A stretch of 64,000 nucleotides of DNA. Origin: Pseudomonas sp. SCB32 (GTDB lineage Bacteria; Pseudomonadota; Gammaproteobacteria; Pseudomonadales; Pseudomonadaceae). The DNA lies in NCBI RefSeq assembly GCF_009189165.1, contig NZ_CP045118.1:4154001-4218000 (forward strand), given 5' to 3'. A model generated the notes under the pieces. It saw only the letters and a program-made list of their open reading frames with translations, was not told where the DNA came from and did no database searches. Of this stretch, positions 8,753 to 17,772 are shown piece by piece. How positions within the stretch are numbered: the stretch's first letter is position 1; every line of letters starts with the position of its first letter. The position numbers and the translations under genes were made by a program.

Positions 8753-8779
8753 GAAAGAACCCGCCACGAGGGCGGGTTC
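8753..8779 (-). terminator. Putative terminator of etfBA
   Basis: A 9-bp stem GAACCCGCC/GGCGGGTTC (8757-8765 with 8771-8779) is followed by a short CTTT on the minus strand, 20 bases after the etfA stop. The weak T-run makes it a moderate candidate. Confidence 0.65.
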
Positions 8780-8799
8780 CTTCAACAAGCGGATCAGGC

Positions 8800-9729
8800 T
8801 CAGACGGCCTTTTCCAGCTCCGGTACGGCTTCGAACAGGTCAGCGACCAGGCCGTAGTCGGCAACCTGGAAGATCGGCGCCTCTTCGTCCTTGTTGATCG
8901 CAACGATGACCTTGGAGTCCTTCATGCCCGCCAGGTGCTGGATGGCACCGGAGATGCCGACCGCGATGTACAGCTGCGGTGCAACGATCTTGCCGGTCTG
9001 GCCGACCTGCATGTCGTTCGGCACGAAGCCGGCGTCGACCGCGGCGCGGGAAGCGCCGACCGCGGCGCCCAGCTTGTCGGCCAGGGCGTAGAGGATCTTG
9101 AAGTTGTCGCCGTTGCCCATGCCACGGCCGCCGGAAACGACGATCTTGGCAGCGGTCAGTTCCGGACGATCGGACTTGGCCAGTTCTTCGCCAACGAAGG
9201 CGGACTTGCCGGCATCGGCCGGGCCGGAAACCTGCTCGACAGCGGCGGAGCCACCTTCGGCAGCAACGGCGTCGAAGCCGGTGCCACGTACGGTGATGAC
9301 CTTGACGGCAGCCGAGGACTGCACGGTAGCGATGGCGTTACCGGCATAGATCGGGCGCTTGAAGGTGTCAGCGCTGACGACTTCGATGATCTCGGAGATC
9401 TGGTCGACATCCAGCAGGGCGGCAACGCGCGGCAGGAAGTTCTTGCCGTTGGTGGTGGCCGGAGCCAGCACGTGGCTGTAGCCCTTGCCCAGCTCAGCGA
9501 TCAGCGGAGCGACGTTTTCCGGCAGCTGGTGAGCGTAGGCGGCGTTGTCGGCGACCAGCACCTTGGATACGCCTGCGATCTTGGCAGCGGCTTCGGCCAC
9601 GCCACCGACGTTCTGGCCAGCGACCAGGACGGCGATGTCACCACCGATCTTCTGCGCGGCAGCGACGGTGTTCAGGGTGGCAGCGCCCAGTGCGCCGTTG
9701 TTGTGCTCAGCGATTACCAGGATAGCCAT
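8800..9729 (-). CDS. etfA: Electron transfer flavoprotein subunit alpha
   Basis: FAD-binding alpha subunit (309 residues) of the soluble ETF heterodimer, which takes electrons from acyl-CoA and other dehydrogenases. Domain I spans about 1-185. The C-terminal FAD domain carries the family signatures [30 protein letters not shown] and [17 protein letters not shown]. The ATG shares one base with the etfB stop (TGATG), giving tight coupling and equal dosage with beta. Electrons pass on to Etf-QO, encoded divergently upstream. Confidence 0.96.
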   Translation of the reverse strand: MAILVIAEHNNGALGAATLNTVAAAQKIGGDIAVLVAGQNVGGVAEAAAKIAGVSKVLVADNAAYAHQLPENVAPLIAELGKGYSHVLAPATTNGKNFLPRVAALLDVDQISEIIEVVSADTFKRPIYAGNAIATVQSSAAVKVITVRGTGFDAVAAEGGSAAVEQVSGPADAGKSAFVGEELAKSDRPELTAAKIVVSGGRGMGNGDNFKILYALADKLGAAVGASRAAVDAGFVPNDMQVGQTGKIVAPQLYIAVGISGAIQHLAGMKDSKVIVAINKDEEAPIFQVADYGLVADLFEAVPELEKAV

Positions 9730-10478
9730 CAGATTACTTTCGCCTCGTTCTTCAGTTTCTCGACCAGTTCGGCAACGGACTTGACCTTGACGCCAGCGCT
9801 ACGGGCAGCCGGAGCTTCGACTTTCACGGTCTTCACGGTGGAAGCGGTGGAAACGCCCAGGGCGTCCGGGGTCACCACGTCCAGCGGCTTCTTCTTCGCC
9901 TTCATGATGTTCGGCAGCGACGCGTAGCGCGGCTCGTTCAGGCGCAGGTCGGTGGTGACGATCGCCGGCAGGTTCAGGGCAACGGTCTGCAGGCCGCCGT
10001 CGATTTCACGGGTGACATTGACCTTGTCGCCAGCGATTTCGACCTTGGAGGCGAAGGTGCCCTGAGCGTAGCCGGTCAGCGCAGCCAGCATCTGGCCGGT
10101 CTGGTTGTTGTCGCTGTCGATGGCCTGCTTGCCGAGGATGACCAGCTGCGGCTGCTCTTTGTCGACGAGGGCTTTCAGCGCCTTGGCGATGGCCAGGGAG
10201 CTCAGTTCTTCGTTGGATTCAACGAGGATGGCGCGATCGGCACCCAGAGCCAGCGCGGTACGCAGTTGCTCCTGGGCAGCGGTCGGGCCGACGGAGACCG
10301 CGACGATCTCGGTGACGACGCCTTTCTCTTTCAGGCGTACGGCCTCTTCCACGGCGATTTCGCAGAAGGGGTTCATGGACATCTTGACGTTGGCGAGATC
10401 GACGCCGGAGTTGTCCGCCTTGACGCGGACCTTGACGTTATAGTCAACCACTCGTTTGACAGCTACAAGAACCTTCAT
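9729..10478 (-). CDS. etfB: Electron transfer flavoprotein subunit beta
   Basis: Beta subunit (249 residues) of ETF, with AMP-binding and the recognition loop for partner dehydrogenases. Typical features are [20 protein letters not shown] at the start, [18 protein letters not shown], and [22 protein letters not shown] near the C-terminus. The ATG at 10478 has GAGG five bases upstream, which rejects the longer frame to 10544. It is the promoter-proximal gene of etfBA and is divergent from etf-QO. The shared control region has a PsrA-type operator. Confidence 0.96.
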   Translation of the reverse strand: MKVLVAVKRVVDYNVKVRVKADNSGVDLANVKMSMNPFCEIAVEEAVRLKEKGVVTEIVAVSVGPTAAQEQLRTALALGADRAILVESNEELSSLAIAKALKALVDKEQPQLVILGKQAIDSDNNQTGQMLAALTGYAQGTFASKVEIAGDKVNVTREIDGGLQTVALNLPAIVTTDLRLNEPRYASLPNIMKAKKKPLDVVTPDALGVSTASTVKTVKVEAPAARSAGVKVKSVAELVEKLKNEAKVI

Positions 10479-10651
10479 GGATTCCTCGTTTTCTCCGGTG
10501 AATAGGAATGTCGCCAGACAGGCCTGGCTGGTAGTGCACGCCATCTGCGACTACATCCAGCGCAACGCGACCGCAAAACCGCAGGTATCTTGACCGCATC
10601 GACCGGGCGGGTCAATACACGAAAATACCCCTTCATAAGCCGCGGACCCCG

Positions 10652-10689
10652 ATTCTATCAGGGTTACGTGCGATTCAAACAAACGTTTG
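10652..10689 (-). promoter_or_regulatory. PsrA-type operator and candidate etfB promoter
   Basis: CAAAC-AAAC-GTTTG at 10676-10689 fits the published PsrA motif (C/G)AAAC-N2-4-GTTT(G/C) exactly, and the 12-base palindrome ACAAACGTTTGT lies within it. On the minus strand a TTGAAT at 10673-10678 and a TAGAAT at 10652-10657 (15-base spacer, short) would place the operator over the -35 region of etfB. PsrA is a fatty-acid-responsive repressor/activator of beta-oxidation genes, which fits control of ETF. The 342-base gap between etfB and etf-QO holds this and the promoter below. Confidence 0.65.
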
Positions 10690-10708
10690 TATTGCTCTCG
10701 ATAAAGGG

Positions 10709-10738
10709 TTTAGATATAGCAACAGGTCTAGCTATAAT
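10709..10738 (+). promoter_or_regulatory. Candidate sigma-70 promoter of etf-QO
   Basis: TATAAT at 10733-10738 with TTTAGA at 10709-10714, 18-base spacer. The start of transcription would be near 10745, about 75 bases before the GTG of etf-QO and 20 bases downstream of the PsrA-type operator. Confidence 0.6.
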
Positions 10739-10820
10739 GCGCCCCGCTCTTACCGGGTGGGGGCACGCCCAACCCAATACCTACAAAATGCCCAGAGCCT
10801 TGATTCAGGAGAGATCGATA

Positions 10821-12476
10821 GTGGAACGCGAATTTATGGAATTCGACGTCGTCATCGTCGGCGCCGGCCCTGCCGGTCTGTCCGCCGCCTGCCGACTGAA
10901 GCAGAAGGCCGCCGACGCCGGTCAGGAAATCAGCGTCTGTGTGGTCGAGAAGGGTTCCGAAGTGGGCGCCCACATCCTCTCCGGCGCCGTGTTCGAACCG
11001 CGCGCGCTCAACGAGCTGTTCCCCAACTGGAAAGAGCTCGAAGCGCCGCTGAACACCCCGGTCAAGCGTGACGACATCTATGTACTGAAGAGCCCGGAAG
11101 CGGCGTCCAAGGTGCCGAACTTCTTCGTGCCCAAGACCATGCACAACGAAGGCAACTACATCATCTCCCTGGGCAACCTGTGCCGCTGGCTGGCCCAGCA
11201 GGCCGAAGGCCTGGGCGTCGAGATCTACCCGGGCTTCGCCGCCCAGGAAGCGCTGATCGACGAAAATGGCGTGGTGCGCGGCATCGTCACCGGTGACCTG
11301 GGCGTCGACCGCGAAGGCAATCCGAAAGAGGGTTACTACACCCCCGGCATGGAACTGCGCGCCAAGTACACCCTGTTCGCCGAAGGCTGCCGTGGCCACA
11401 TCGGCAAGCAGCTGATCAAGAAGTACAAGCTCGACAGCGAAGCCGACGCCCAGCACTACGGCATCGGCATCAAGGAAATCTGGGACATCGACCCGTCCAA
11501 GCACGAGCAGGGCCTGGTGGTGCACACCGCCGGCTGGCCGCTGAACGACGAAAACCCGGGTGGTTCCTTCCTCTATCACCTGGAGAACAACCAGGTGGTG
11601 GTCGGCCTGATCATCGACCTGTCCTACACCAACCCGCACCTGTCGCCGTTCGACGAATTCCAGCGCTACAAGCACCACCCGGTGATCAAGCAGTACCTGG
11701 AAGGCGGCAAGCGCGTGGCCTACGGCGCTCGCGCCATCTGCAAGGGCGGCCTGAACTCGCTGCCGAAGATGGTCTTCCCGGGCGGCGCGCTGATCGGTTG
11801 CGACCTGGGCACCCTGAACTTCGCAAAGATCAAGGGCAGCCACACCGCCATGAAGTCCGGCATGCTGGCCGCCGAATCCGTGGCTGAAGCCCTGTTCGCC
11901 GGCCGCGAAGGCGGCGACGTGCTGAACAACTACGTCGATGCCTTCAAGGGCAGCTGGCTGTACGACGAGCTGTTCCGCAGCCGTAACTTCGGCGCGGCGA
12001 TGCACAAGTTCGGCGCCATCGGTGGCGGTGCGTTCAACTTCATCGACCAGAACATCTTCGGCGGCAAGATCCCGTTCACCCTGCACGACACGACTCCGGA
12101 CTACGCAACCCTGAAGAAGGCCAGCGAAGCGCCGAAGATCGACTACCCGAAGCCGGACGGCAAGATCAGCTTCGACAAGCTCTCCTCGGTGTTCCTCTCC
12201 AACACCAACCACGAGGAAGACCAGCCGATCCACCTGAAGCTGACCGACCCGAGCGTCCCGGTACAGAAGAACCTGCCGCTCTACGACGAGCCTGCGCAGC
12301 GTTACTGCCCGGCCGGCGTGTACGAAGTGGTGAGCAACGACGACGGTAGCAAGCGCTTCCAGATCAACGCGCAGAACTGCGTGCACTGCAAGACCTGCGA
12401 CATCAAGGACCCGGCCCAGAACATCACCTGGGTGGCACCGGAAGGTACCGGCGGTCCGAACTACCCCAACATGTAA
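10821..12476 (+). CDS. Electron transfer flavoprotein-ubiquinone oxidoreductase
   Basis: Membrane-associated FAD and [4Fe-4S] enzyme of 551 residues that moves electrons from reduced ETF to ubiquinone. The Rossmann FAD motif VVIVGAGPAGLSAACRL lies at the N-terminus. The C-terminus carries the cluster ligands in YCPAGVYE and CVHCKTCDIKDP. I chose the GTG at 10821 because AGGAGA lies 8 bases upstream and the length matches the P. aeruginosa protein. The frame stays open to 10590 without a better site. It faces etfBA, its direct electron donor, and ends at a strong terminator. Confidence 0.96.
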   Translation: MEREFMEFDVVIVGAGPAGLSAACRLKQKAADAGQEISVCVVEKGSEVGAHILSGAVFEPRALNELFPNWKELEAPLNTPVKRDDIYVLKSPEAASKVPNFFVPKTMHNEGNYIISLGNLCRWLAQQAEGLGVEIYPGFAAQEALIDENGVVRGIVTGDLGVDREGNPKEGYYTPGMELRAKYTLFAEGCRGHIGKQLIKKYKLDSEADAQHYGIGIKEIWDIDPSKHEQGLVVHTAGWPLNDENPGGSFLYHLENNQVVVGLIIDLSYTNPHLSPFDEFQRYKHHPVIKQYLEGGKRVAYGARAICKGGLNSLPKMVFPGGALIGCDLGTLNFAKIKGSHTAMKSGMLAAESVAEALFAGREGGDVLNNYVDAFKGSWLYDELFRSRNFGAAMHKFGAIGGGAFNFIDQNIFGGKIPFTLHDTTPDYATLKKASEAPKIDYPKPDGKISFDKLSSVFLSNTNHEEDQPIHLKLTDPSVPVQKNLPLYDEPAQRYCPAGVYEVVSNDDGSKRFQINAQNCVHCKTCDIKDPAQNITWVAPEGTGGPNYPNM

Positions 12477-12492
12477 TGCGTTGGCGGTAACG

Positions 12493-12523
12493 AAAAAAGG
12501 CTCCCATTCGGGAGCCTTTTTTT
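12493..12523 (+). terminator. Terminator of etf-QO
   Basis: Stem with paired A-run and T-run (12493-12505 with 12510-12523), core GGCTCCC/GGGAGCC, 4-base loop and eight T residues. It lies 17 bases after the stop codon. Confidence 0.92.
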
Positions 12524-12595
12524 TGCACCAATCCGGGAACAGAGAGCGTGTAGCAAACTTTAATCCGGACTACCAGACGCGTTCGGACTATTCAG

Positions 12596-13162
12596 TCACG
12601 GCTGCGGCGCAATGGGGAAGAACTCGCCCGAACTCCACACTCCCAGCCATTCCTGCCCATCGATTTCGCGACTGACGGCCAGCTCGACCAACTGGTAGAA
12701 CACGTTGCGATGGATCAGCGCCTCCAGGTTGACCCGCACCAGCACATAGGGCGACGGCTCCTGGGTCTGCGGGTCGAGCTCCACGCGAATCGGATGCGCG
12801 GCATCGGCCACCACTTCATCCTCGACATTGGTGGTGAAGCGCAGCACCTGCTGCTCCCCCTCGCCCTCTACAACCAGGCTGATTGCGACGAACGGCGCGT
12901 CATCGACGGTGATTCCGCACTTCTCCACCGGCGTGACCAGGAAATAGTCGTCGCCATCGCGGCGGATGATGGTGGAGAACAGCCGTACCATCGGCTTGCG
13001 CCCGATTGGCGTCCCCAGGTAATACCAGGTGCCATCGCGGGCGATGCGCATGTCGATGTCACCGCAGCAGTCCGGGTTCCACAGGTGCACCGGCGGCAGC
13101 CCCTTGTCCTTGGTGGCAGGGATCTGCGCCAGCAGGTTGCCGGCCTTTGCGGGATCGGTCAT
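12596..13162 (-). CDS. DUF1285 family protein
   Basis: Cytoplasmic protein of 188 residues without signal or membrane segment. It has the DUF1285 pattern: [41 protein letters not shown] near the N-terminus and [14 protein letters not shown] in the middle. The family fold has been solved by structural genomics, but the function is unknown. It overlaps the upstream DUF4823 lipoprotein gene by 4 bases, so the two form an operon and may work together at the envelope. This cannot be shown from sequence. Confidence 0.82.
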   Translation of the reverse strand: MTDPAKAGNLLAQIPATKDKGLPPVHLWNPDCCGDIDMRIARDGTWYYLGTPIGRKPMVRLFSTIIRRDGDDYFLVTPVEKCGITVDDAPFVAISLVVEGEGEQQVLRFTTNVEDEVVADAAHPIRVELDPQTQEPSPYVLVRVNLEALIHRNVFYQLVELAVSREIDGQEWLGVWSSGEFFPIAPQP

Positions 13163-13770
13163 TGGAACTCCTCGTGCGTTTTCACCCCCAGCAGGCTGCG
13201 GGCATAATCTTCCAGCGGCGGCCCGATCAAGTCATCGGGGCTGGCATCAAAGAATGTCAGAAAACCGCCGCGGCTGCGGATGGTGGCACTGTCCACCAGA
13301 TAACGGTTGGCGGTTTCGATCAGCATCACCTGAATCACGCTGCGGTCGCGTCCGATGGCATTGTCGGTGTCTTCATACTGCTCGTAGCTGCCGGCATTGT
13401 CTTCACCGTACGCGAAGCGGGTATAGAGCAGATAGTTGGCCCCCACCGCGCGCGCCTCCTGCATCGCGCCCTCCAGCCCCAGCGGCCCCTGGGCACGCCG
13501 TACCATCGGGAAATACTCGACGAAGCCCTTGAACGCTTCCTCCGCCACCACGTTCGGCCGCGCGTAGGGATGGCCTGGCGGCACGAAGGGGCCCTGGGCG
13601 ATGAAGATGAAGGAATCGGACTGCAGGCGCCAGTTCCCCGTACGACGTGTCTGACTGTGATCGAGGAAGCCGGCATCGCCCGCGTAGTAGCCGGTACGTT
13701 CAGCCATGTCGCTGGGCGTCATGCAACCTGCCAGGGCCGCAAAGACGAGGGTCAACATCAGGTAGCGCAT
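13159..13770 (-). CDS. DUF4823 lipoprotein
   Basis: Lipoprotein of 203 residues. The signal peptide ends in lipobox ALAGC (Cys16). The mature domain resembles DUF4823 proteins, with [17 protein letters not shown] and [21 protein letters not shown] typical of this group, which recalls the nucleotide-like fold of outer-membrane assembly lipoproteins. The ATG at 13770 has GGAG seven bases upstream. The frame stays open to 14004 but lacks a ribosome site there and would bury the signal peptide. It is the first gene of a pair with the DUF1285 gene. Function unknown. Confidence 0.8.
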   Translation of the reverse strand: MRYLMLTLVFAALAGCMTPSDMAERTGYYAGDAGFLDHSQTRRTGNWRLQSDSFIFIAQGPFVPPGHPYARPNVVAEEAFKGFVEYFPMVRRAQGPLGLEGAMQEARAVGANYLLYTRFAYGEDNAGSYEQYEDTDNAIGRDRSVIQVMLIETANRYLVDSATIRSRGGFLTFFDASPDDLIGPPLEDYARSLLGVKTHEEFQ

Positions 13771-13834
13771 GCAAAGTCTCCAGGGCCGGCGACGTAAAAC
13801 CGGCATTTGGACAAGCAATGCAGCTTCCGAGCCA

Positions 13835-14728
13835 TCACAGGCCGCGCTGCCATTCCTGGCGCAAATGCGCGTGCTGCGGCTGTTCGATGGCTTGGCGAAC
13901 CTGAGCCAGCATACGGGCCTTGTCCGCCCCCAGAACGCCCTTGAGGACCAGGTAGTTGGAGGCGTGATCGCTGCGGAATACGGTGTCGCGCAGCTCAAGG
14001 GCACTCAACAGACGCTCGACTTCGGCAAACAGCTCGGCTTGCGACAGCGGCTGGAAATCCGGGAAGCCCGCGCGGAAACGCTCTTCGCCGACCGGGAAGC
14101 TCACCACCAGGGTGGAGAGAAACTCCGGCTGCGCCTCGTTCATCAGGCGCGCCGAGTTGTCGGCATGCTGCATGCTCAGCGTGCTGCCGCCCAACCCGTT
14201 GAGGATCATCACCGAGCGCTTGATCCCCGCCTCGCCCAGCTTCTGCAGGGCATCCAGCGTGGACGCATAGGTCTCGCCCTTGCTCACCCGCGCCAGCACT
14301 TCGTCGTCACCCGACTCGGCGCCGACATAGGCCATGCGCAGGCCGGCATCGGCCAGCTCCTTCAGCTCCTCCACCGACTTCTTGCGCAGGTTACGCGGCA
14401 GGCAGTAACTGGAGACGCGATCCACCTCGGGCATATGCTCGCGGATCGCACGCAGGATGTTGAGCAGACGCCGCGTCGGCAGCACAAGCGCATCGCCGTC
14501 GGCCAGGAACACCCGCTGGACGATCAGGCGCTCACCGCAACGGCGAATCTCATCCAGCACTTCGGCCTCGTCGCGGGCGCGGAATTTCTTCTGCGGCTGG
14601 GTGTACATCTCGCAGAACCCACACTGGTTCCAGGAGCAACCGTTGGTCACCGGCAGGATCAGCGAGTGCGCCTCGCTCGGCGGCCGGAACACCGGCTCGA
14701 CATAGGAAATAGGGAATTCGTTGGGCAT
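13835..14728 (-). CDS. Radical SAM protein of unknown function
   Basis: Radical SAM enzyme of 297 residues. The [4Fe-4S] ligands are C31, C36 and C39 in NGCSWNQCGFCEMY, a Cx4Cx2C spacing as in Elp3/MiaB-like members instead of the commonest Cx3Cx2C. Downstream are a SAM-binding GADGDALVLP-like stretch (VFLADGDALVL) and the ESGDDEVL motif. There is no B12-binding or TRAM domain. The ATG at 14728 gives the conserved-looking start MPNEFPISYVEP. A GTG at 14764 would overlap moaA by 8 bases. It lies directly downstream of the MoaA paralog on the same strand. The substrate is unknown. Confidence 0.8.
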   Translation of the reverse strand: MPNEFPISYVEPVFRPPSEAHSLILPVTNGCSWNQCGFCEMYTQPQKKFRARDEAEVLDEIRRCGERLIVQRVFLADGDALVLPTRRLLNILRAIREHMPEVDRVSSYCLPRNLRKKSVEELKELADAGLRMAYVGAESGDDEVLARVSKGETYASTLDALQKLGEAGIKRSVMILNGLGGSTLSMQHADNSARLMNEAQPEFLSTLVVSFPVGEERFRAGFPDFQPLSQAELFAEVERLLSALELRDTVFRSDHASNYLVLKGVLGADKARMLAQVRQAIEQPQHAHLRQEWQRGL

Positions 14729-14756
14729 CTGGGCAAATCGGGCAGTTAAGGCGGCC

Positions 14757-15725
14757 TCAGCCACCGATGATCTTCATGATGGTAACGCCGCCGGAGAAGG
14801 CGACTTCCTGTTTGTCCGCGAGCGCGCGCACCAGCAGGCGCTGGAGTGCCGGCAGGGCCTGGTGGCGGGGCTTGTCGAGGAGATCGCCGACGTAATGGCG
14901 GTTGCTCGACGACAGACAGCCATGCAGCCAGCCGGTGGACGACAGACGCAGGCGCGAGCAGGTACGGCAGAACGGCACGCTTTCGTTGGCGATCACGCCG
15001 AAGAAGCCCTGCCCCGGCACTTCATAGCGCAGCGCGGTGGCATCCACGGGCGCGTTGGCCTGGATATAGGGATGGCGTTCGCCGATCAGCTCCAGCAGCT
15101 CCTGCATACCGATGAACTGCTGGTTGAACGCGTTCGGATCGCGGGCCAGGTGTCCCATGCGCATCAGTTCGATGAAGCGCAGTTCGAAGCCATGCTCCAG
15201 GCAGTATTCCAGCAGCGGCAGAACCTGATCCAGATTCTGGCCACGCAGCGGCACCATGTTGAGCTTGATCTTCAGGCCCGCCGCGCGGGCCTCGTCGAGC
15301 CCCTTGAGCACGGTCGCCAGATCACCGCCACGGGCAATGCGACGGAAGGCGTCGGCATCCAGGGTATCGAGGGAAACGTTGAGGCGACGGATACCGCAAT
15401 CCAGCAGCAGCGGCAGCTTCTTCGAGAGCAGTTGGCCGTTGGTGGTGATAGCGATGTCCTGCAGGCCGAGGCGACTCACGCCATGCAGGAAGGCGTCCAG
15501 CTTGGGGCTGACCAGCGGCTCGCCACCGGTCACTCGCAGGCGCTCGATGCCGGCGGCTTCGATCAGGTAGGCGACGCCGCGGACCAGGGACTCGGCCGAC
15601 AGCTCGTCCTGTGCGGCGACCAGACGCTTGCCGTCCGGCACGCAGTAGGTGCAGGCGTAATTGCACGCGGCGGTCAGGCTGACCCGCAGGTTGCGGAAGC
15701 GCCTGCCCTGGCGGTCGACGATCAT
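14757..15725 (-). CDS. moaA: GTP 3',8-cyclase MoaA (molybdopterin synthesis)
   Basis: Radical SAM enzyme of 322 residues that converts GTP to 3',8-cyclo-GTP, the first step of molybdenum cofactor synthesis. The N-terminal cluster ligands are C21, C25 and C28. The C-terminal GTP-binding cluster has C253, C256 and C270 (Cx2Cx13C) with the conserved SRLR. The protein ends in Gly-Gly, the tail needed for activity. ATG has GGAG seven bases upstream. No other moa gene is nearby, so this may be one of several moaA copies, as P. aeruginosa has two. The following radical SAM gene is adjacent or overlaps. Confidence 0.9.
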   Translation of the reverse strand: MIVDRQGRRFRNLRVSLTAACNYACTYCVPDGKRLVAAQDELSAESLVRGVAYLIEAAGIERLRVTGGEPLVSPKLDAFLHGVSRLGLQDIAITTNGQLLSKKLPLLLDCGIRRLNVSLDTLDADAFRRIARGGDLATVLKGLDEARAAGLKIKLNMVPLRGQNLDQVLPLLEYCLEHGFELRFIELMRMGHLARDPNAFNQQFIGMQELLELIGERHPYIQANAPVDATALRYEVPGQGFFGVIANESVPFCRTCSRLRLSSTGWLHGCLSSSNRHYVGDLLDKPRHQALPALQRLLVRALADKQEVAFSGGVTIMKIIGG

Positions 15726-15818
15726 GCTCGGCTCCGGTGGGGATTACCCATTCAGTATATCCCCACCCTCACCCGCCGCCCTGTCGCATGAGCGACCGTG
15801 GGCCACGTGAATATCGAC

Positions 15819-16457
15819 TCAGGCGGCCGGCGTATCGCCGTCGCGCTTGCGCTTGTTGCCCATGCGCACACCGATGTCCATGAGGAACTGGAAGAAGCCT
15901 TCCTGATCCTCCAGCACTTCGCGCCAGAACGGCGAGTGGTACAGCGCCACGGCGCCGTGCACCAGCGCCCAGGCCGCGCAGTAGTGGAAGTAGGCCGGCA
16001 CGTCTTCCAGCTTGCCCGCTGCGATGCGCTCCTTGATGAGCTGGCTCAGGCGCTCGAAGTTGGACTCGCGGATCTTGTGCAGCTCCTCGACCATCTCCGG
16101 GACCTGGCTGGTCTTCACCACCTTCTCTTCCAGGCGGTCGAACAGGCGATAGCGCTGCGGGTCACGCATGCGGAACTCGAAGTAGGCGCGCGAGAGGCGC
16201 TCCTTGTCCCGAGCCACATCTTCGGAGTGGAACAGCGCCGCCAGGTCACGCTCATAGTCCAGCATCAGGCGCAGGTAGATCTCCGCCTTGGACTTGAAGT
16301 GCTTGTAGATGGTGCCTTTGCCGATACCCACGGCATCGGCGATCATTTCGACCGTGACACTGTCTTCGCCCTGCTCCAGGAAGAGCTTGAGGGCGGTGTC
16401 GAGGATTTCCTGTTCGCGTCGACGGAATTCGCGAACCTTGCGCGGCTCTTTCTGCAT
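15819..16457 (-). CDS. TetR-family transcriptional regulator
   Basis: One-component regulator of 212 residues. The N-terminal HTH spans about residues 12-60 (ILDTALKLFLEQGEDSVTVEMIADAVGIGKGTIYKHFKSK), the rest is the helical ligand-binding and dimer domain. It is divergent from a class V aminotransferase gene with 84 bases between the two starts. That gap holds GACTGTTCGGTCA, a possible imperfect operator (GAC-N6-GTC). Autoregulation and control of the aminotransferase are likely by arrangement only. No clear ribosome site precedes the ATG. Confidence 0.88.
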   Translation of the reverse strand: MQKEPRKVREFRRREQEILDTALKLFLEQGEDSVTVEMIADAVGIGKGTIYKHFKSKAEIYLRLMLDYERDLAALFHSEDVARDKERLSRAYFEFRMRDPQRYRLFDRLEEKVVKTSQVPEMVEELHKIRESNFERLSQLIKERIAAGKLEDVPAYFHYCAAWALVHGAVALYHSPFWREVLEDQEGFFQFLMDIGVRMGNKRKRDGDTPAA

Positions 16458-16541
16458 AAAAAGACTGTTCGGTCAAAAATAGTCAAAATTCGAAGCCGCG
16501 TATTATGCCTATTCAGCGCCAAATTGCACGGATCATCCGAC

Positions 16542-17675
16542 ATGATTAGCTTCTCCCATGAATTTCCCCAACAGTCCGGCCTGCGCTACCTGAATCACGC
16601 AGCTGTAGCGCCCTGGCCCAAGCGTGCGGCTGACGCCGTGGCCGCCTTCGCCCAGGAGAACATCCTGCTCGGCGCCCGCGACTACCCGCAGTGGCTGACC
16701 ATAGAGAAGCGCCTGCGCGAGCGTCTGGCGCGCCTGCTCAACGCCCAGACCACCGGCGATATCGCCCTGGTGAAGAACACCTCCGAGGCGCTCTCGTTCG
16801 TCGCCTTCGGCCTCGACTGGCGCGCGGGTGATCAGGTGGTGATCAGCGACCAGGAGTTCCCCTCCAACCGGGTTGTCTGGGAAGCCCTCAAACCCAAGGG
16901 CGTCGAAGTCATCCAGGTCAGCCTGAACGGCAGCGACCCGGAGGGCGATCTGCTCGCCGCCTGCGGCCCGCGTACGCGCCTGCTGTCGATCAGTGCGGTG
17001 CAGTACGCCAGCGGGCTGCGCATGGACCTGGAGCGCCTGGGCGCGGGCTGCCGCCAGCGCGGCGTGCTGTATTGCATCGATGCCATCCAGCAACTGGGCG
17101 CCCTGCCCTTCGATGTCCAGGCCTACGACTGCGCCTTCGCCATGGCCGACGGACACAAGTGGATGCTCGGCCCGGAAGGCCTGGGCGTATTCTATTGCCG
17201 CGCCGCCGAACGGGAACAACTGGCGCTGCAGGAGTACGGCTGGCATATGCTGGAAAACGCAGGCAACTACGACTCGGCCGACTGGCAACCGGCGCGCAGC
17301 GCGCGGCGCTTCGAGTGCGGCAGCCCGAACATGCTCGGGGCGGTGGCACTGGACGCCAGCCTGGGCCTGCTCGAAGAGGTCGGCATGCAACACGTGGGCG
17401 CCCTGGTTGCGGAGCGCGTGCAGCAGCTGCAGGACGGGCTGGCACGGATTTCCACCGCGACCCTGCACAGCCCGCTCAATCCGGCACGCCGCGCGGGCAT
17501 CCTGACCTTCAGCCTGGCCGGCTGGGACAACACGCAGTTGCTGGAGCGCCTGCGCGCGGAACAGGTGGTGTGCATCCAGCGGGGCGCCGGCATTCGCTTC
17601 TCGCCGCACTTCTACACGACGGAGAACGTGATCGAGGAAACCCTAGCATTGATCGCCGGAATGGCGCAGGAATGA
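16542..17675 (+). CDS. Class V PLP-dependent aminotransferase/desulfurase-like
   Basis: Cytoplasmic PLP enzyme of 377 residues. It has the class V pattern: NHAAVAPWPKRAADAV at the start, LVKNTSEALSFVAFGL for phosphate binding, YCIDAIQQLGALPFDV with the ring-stacking Asp, and the Schiff-base Lys in ADGHKWMLGPEG. There is no active-site Cys loop of the SufS type, so an isopenicillin-N-epimerase-like, kynureninase-like or transaminase role is possible. The ATG at 16542 is preceded by GGATC. The upstream-open frame to 15798 is antisense to the TetR gene. Substrate unknown. Confidence 0.85.
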   Translation: MISFSHEFPQQSGLRYLNHAAVAPWPKRAADAVAAFAQENILLGARDYPQWLTIEKRLRERLARLLNAQTTGDIALVKNTSEALSFVAFGLDWRAGDQVVISDQEFPSNRVVWEALKPKGVEVIQVSLNGSDPEGDLLAACGPRTRLLSISAVQYASGLRMDLERLGAGCRQRGVLYCIDAIQQLGALPFDVQAYDCAFAMADGHKWMLGPEGLGVFYCRAAEREQLALQEYGWHMLENAGNYDSADWQPARSARRFECGSPNMLGAVALDASLGLLEEVGMQHVGALVAERVQQLQDGLARISTATLHSPLNPARRAGILTFSLAGWDNTQLLERLRAEQVVCIQRGAGIRFSPHFYTTENVIEETLALIAGMAQE

Positions 17676-17758
17676 GCCTGGGTGCTCAGCCCGCTGTGAT
17701 GTATTCCAAATCCGTTTAAAAAAGCCCCGTCCCTCTGTGGCAGCCGCGTCATCTTGAC

Positions 17759-17766
17759 CAATACTT
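17759..17766 (+). promoter_or_regulatory. Candidate RpoS-type -10 element of rgsA
   Basis: CAATACTT at 17759-17766 resembles the sigma-S extended -10 (CTATACTT). No good -35 is seen at the matching distance, as expected for RpoS-dependent promoters. It would start transcription near 17773. Confidence 0.5.
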
Positions 17767-17772
17767 GTAGAT

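Noticed and set aside
10728..12386. A 552-codon open frame opposite etf-QO
   Set aside because: The plus strand codes for etf-QO with FAD and [4Fe-4S] motifs. The antisense product is His/Val/Gln-rich without family likeness.
15798..16541. N-terminal extension of the aminotransferase frame
   Set aside because: It runs antisense to the whole TetR gene. The family start is MISFSHEFPQQSG at 16542.
16458..16541. TetR operator GACTGTTCGGTCA between the TetR and aminotransferase genes
   Set aside because: The symmetry is weak (GAC-N6-GTC only) and there is no second copy, so it is mentioned under the TetR gene but not called.
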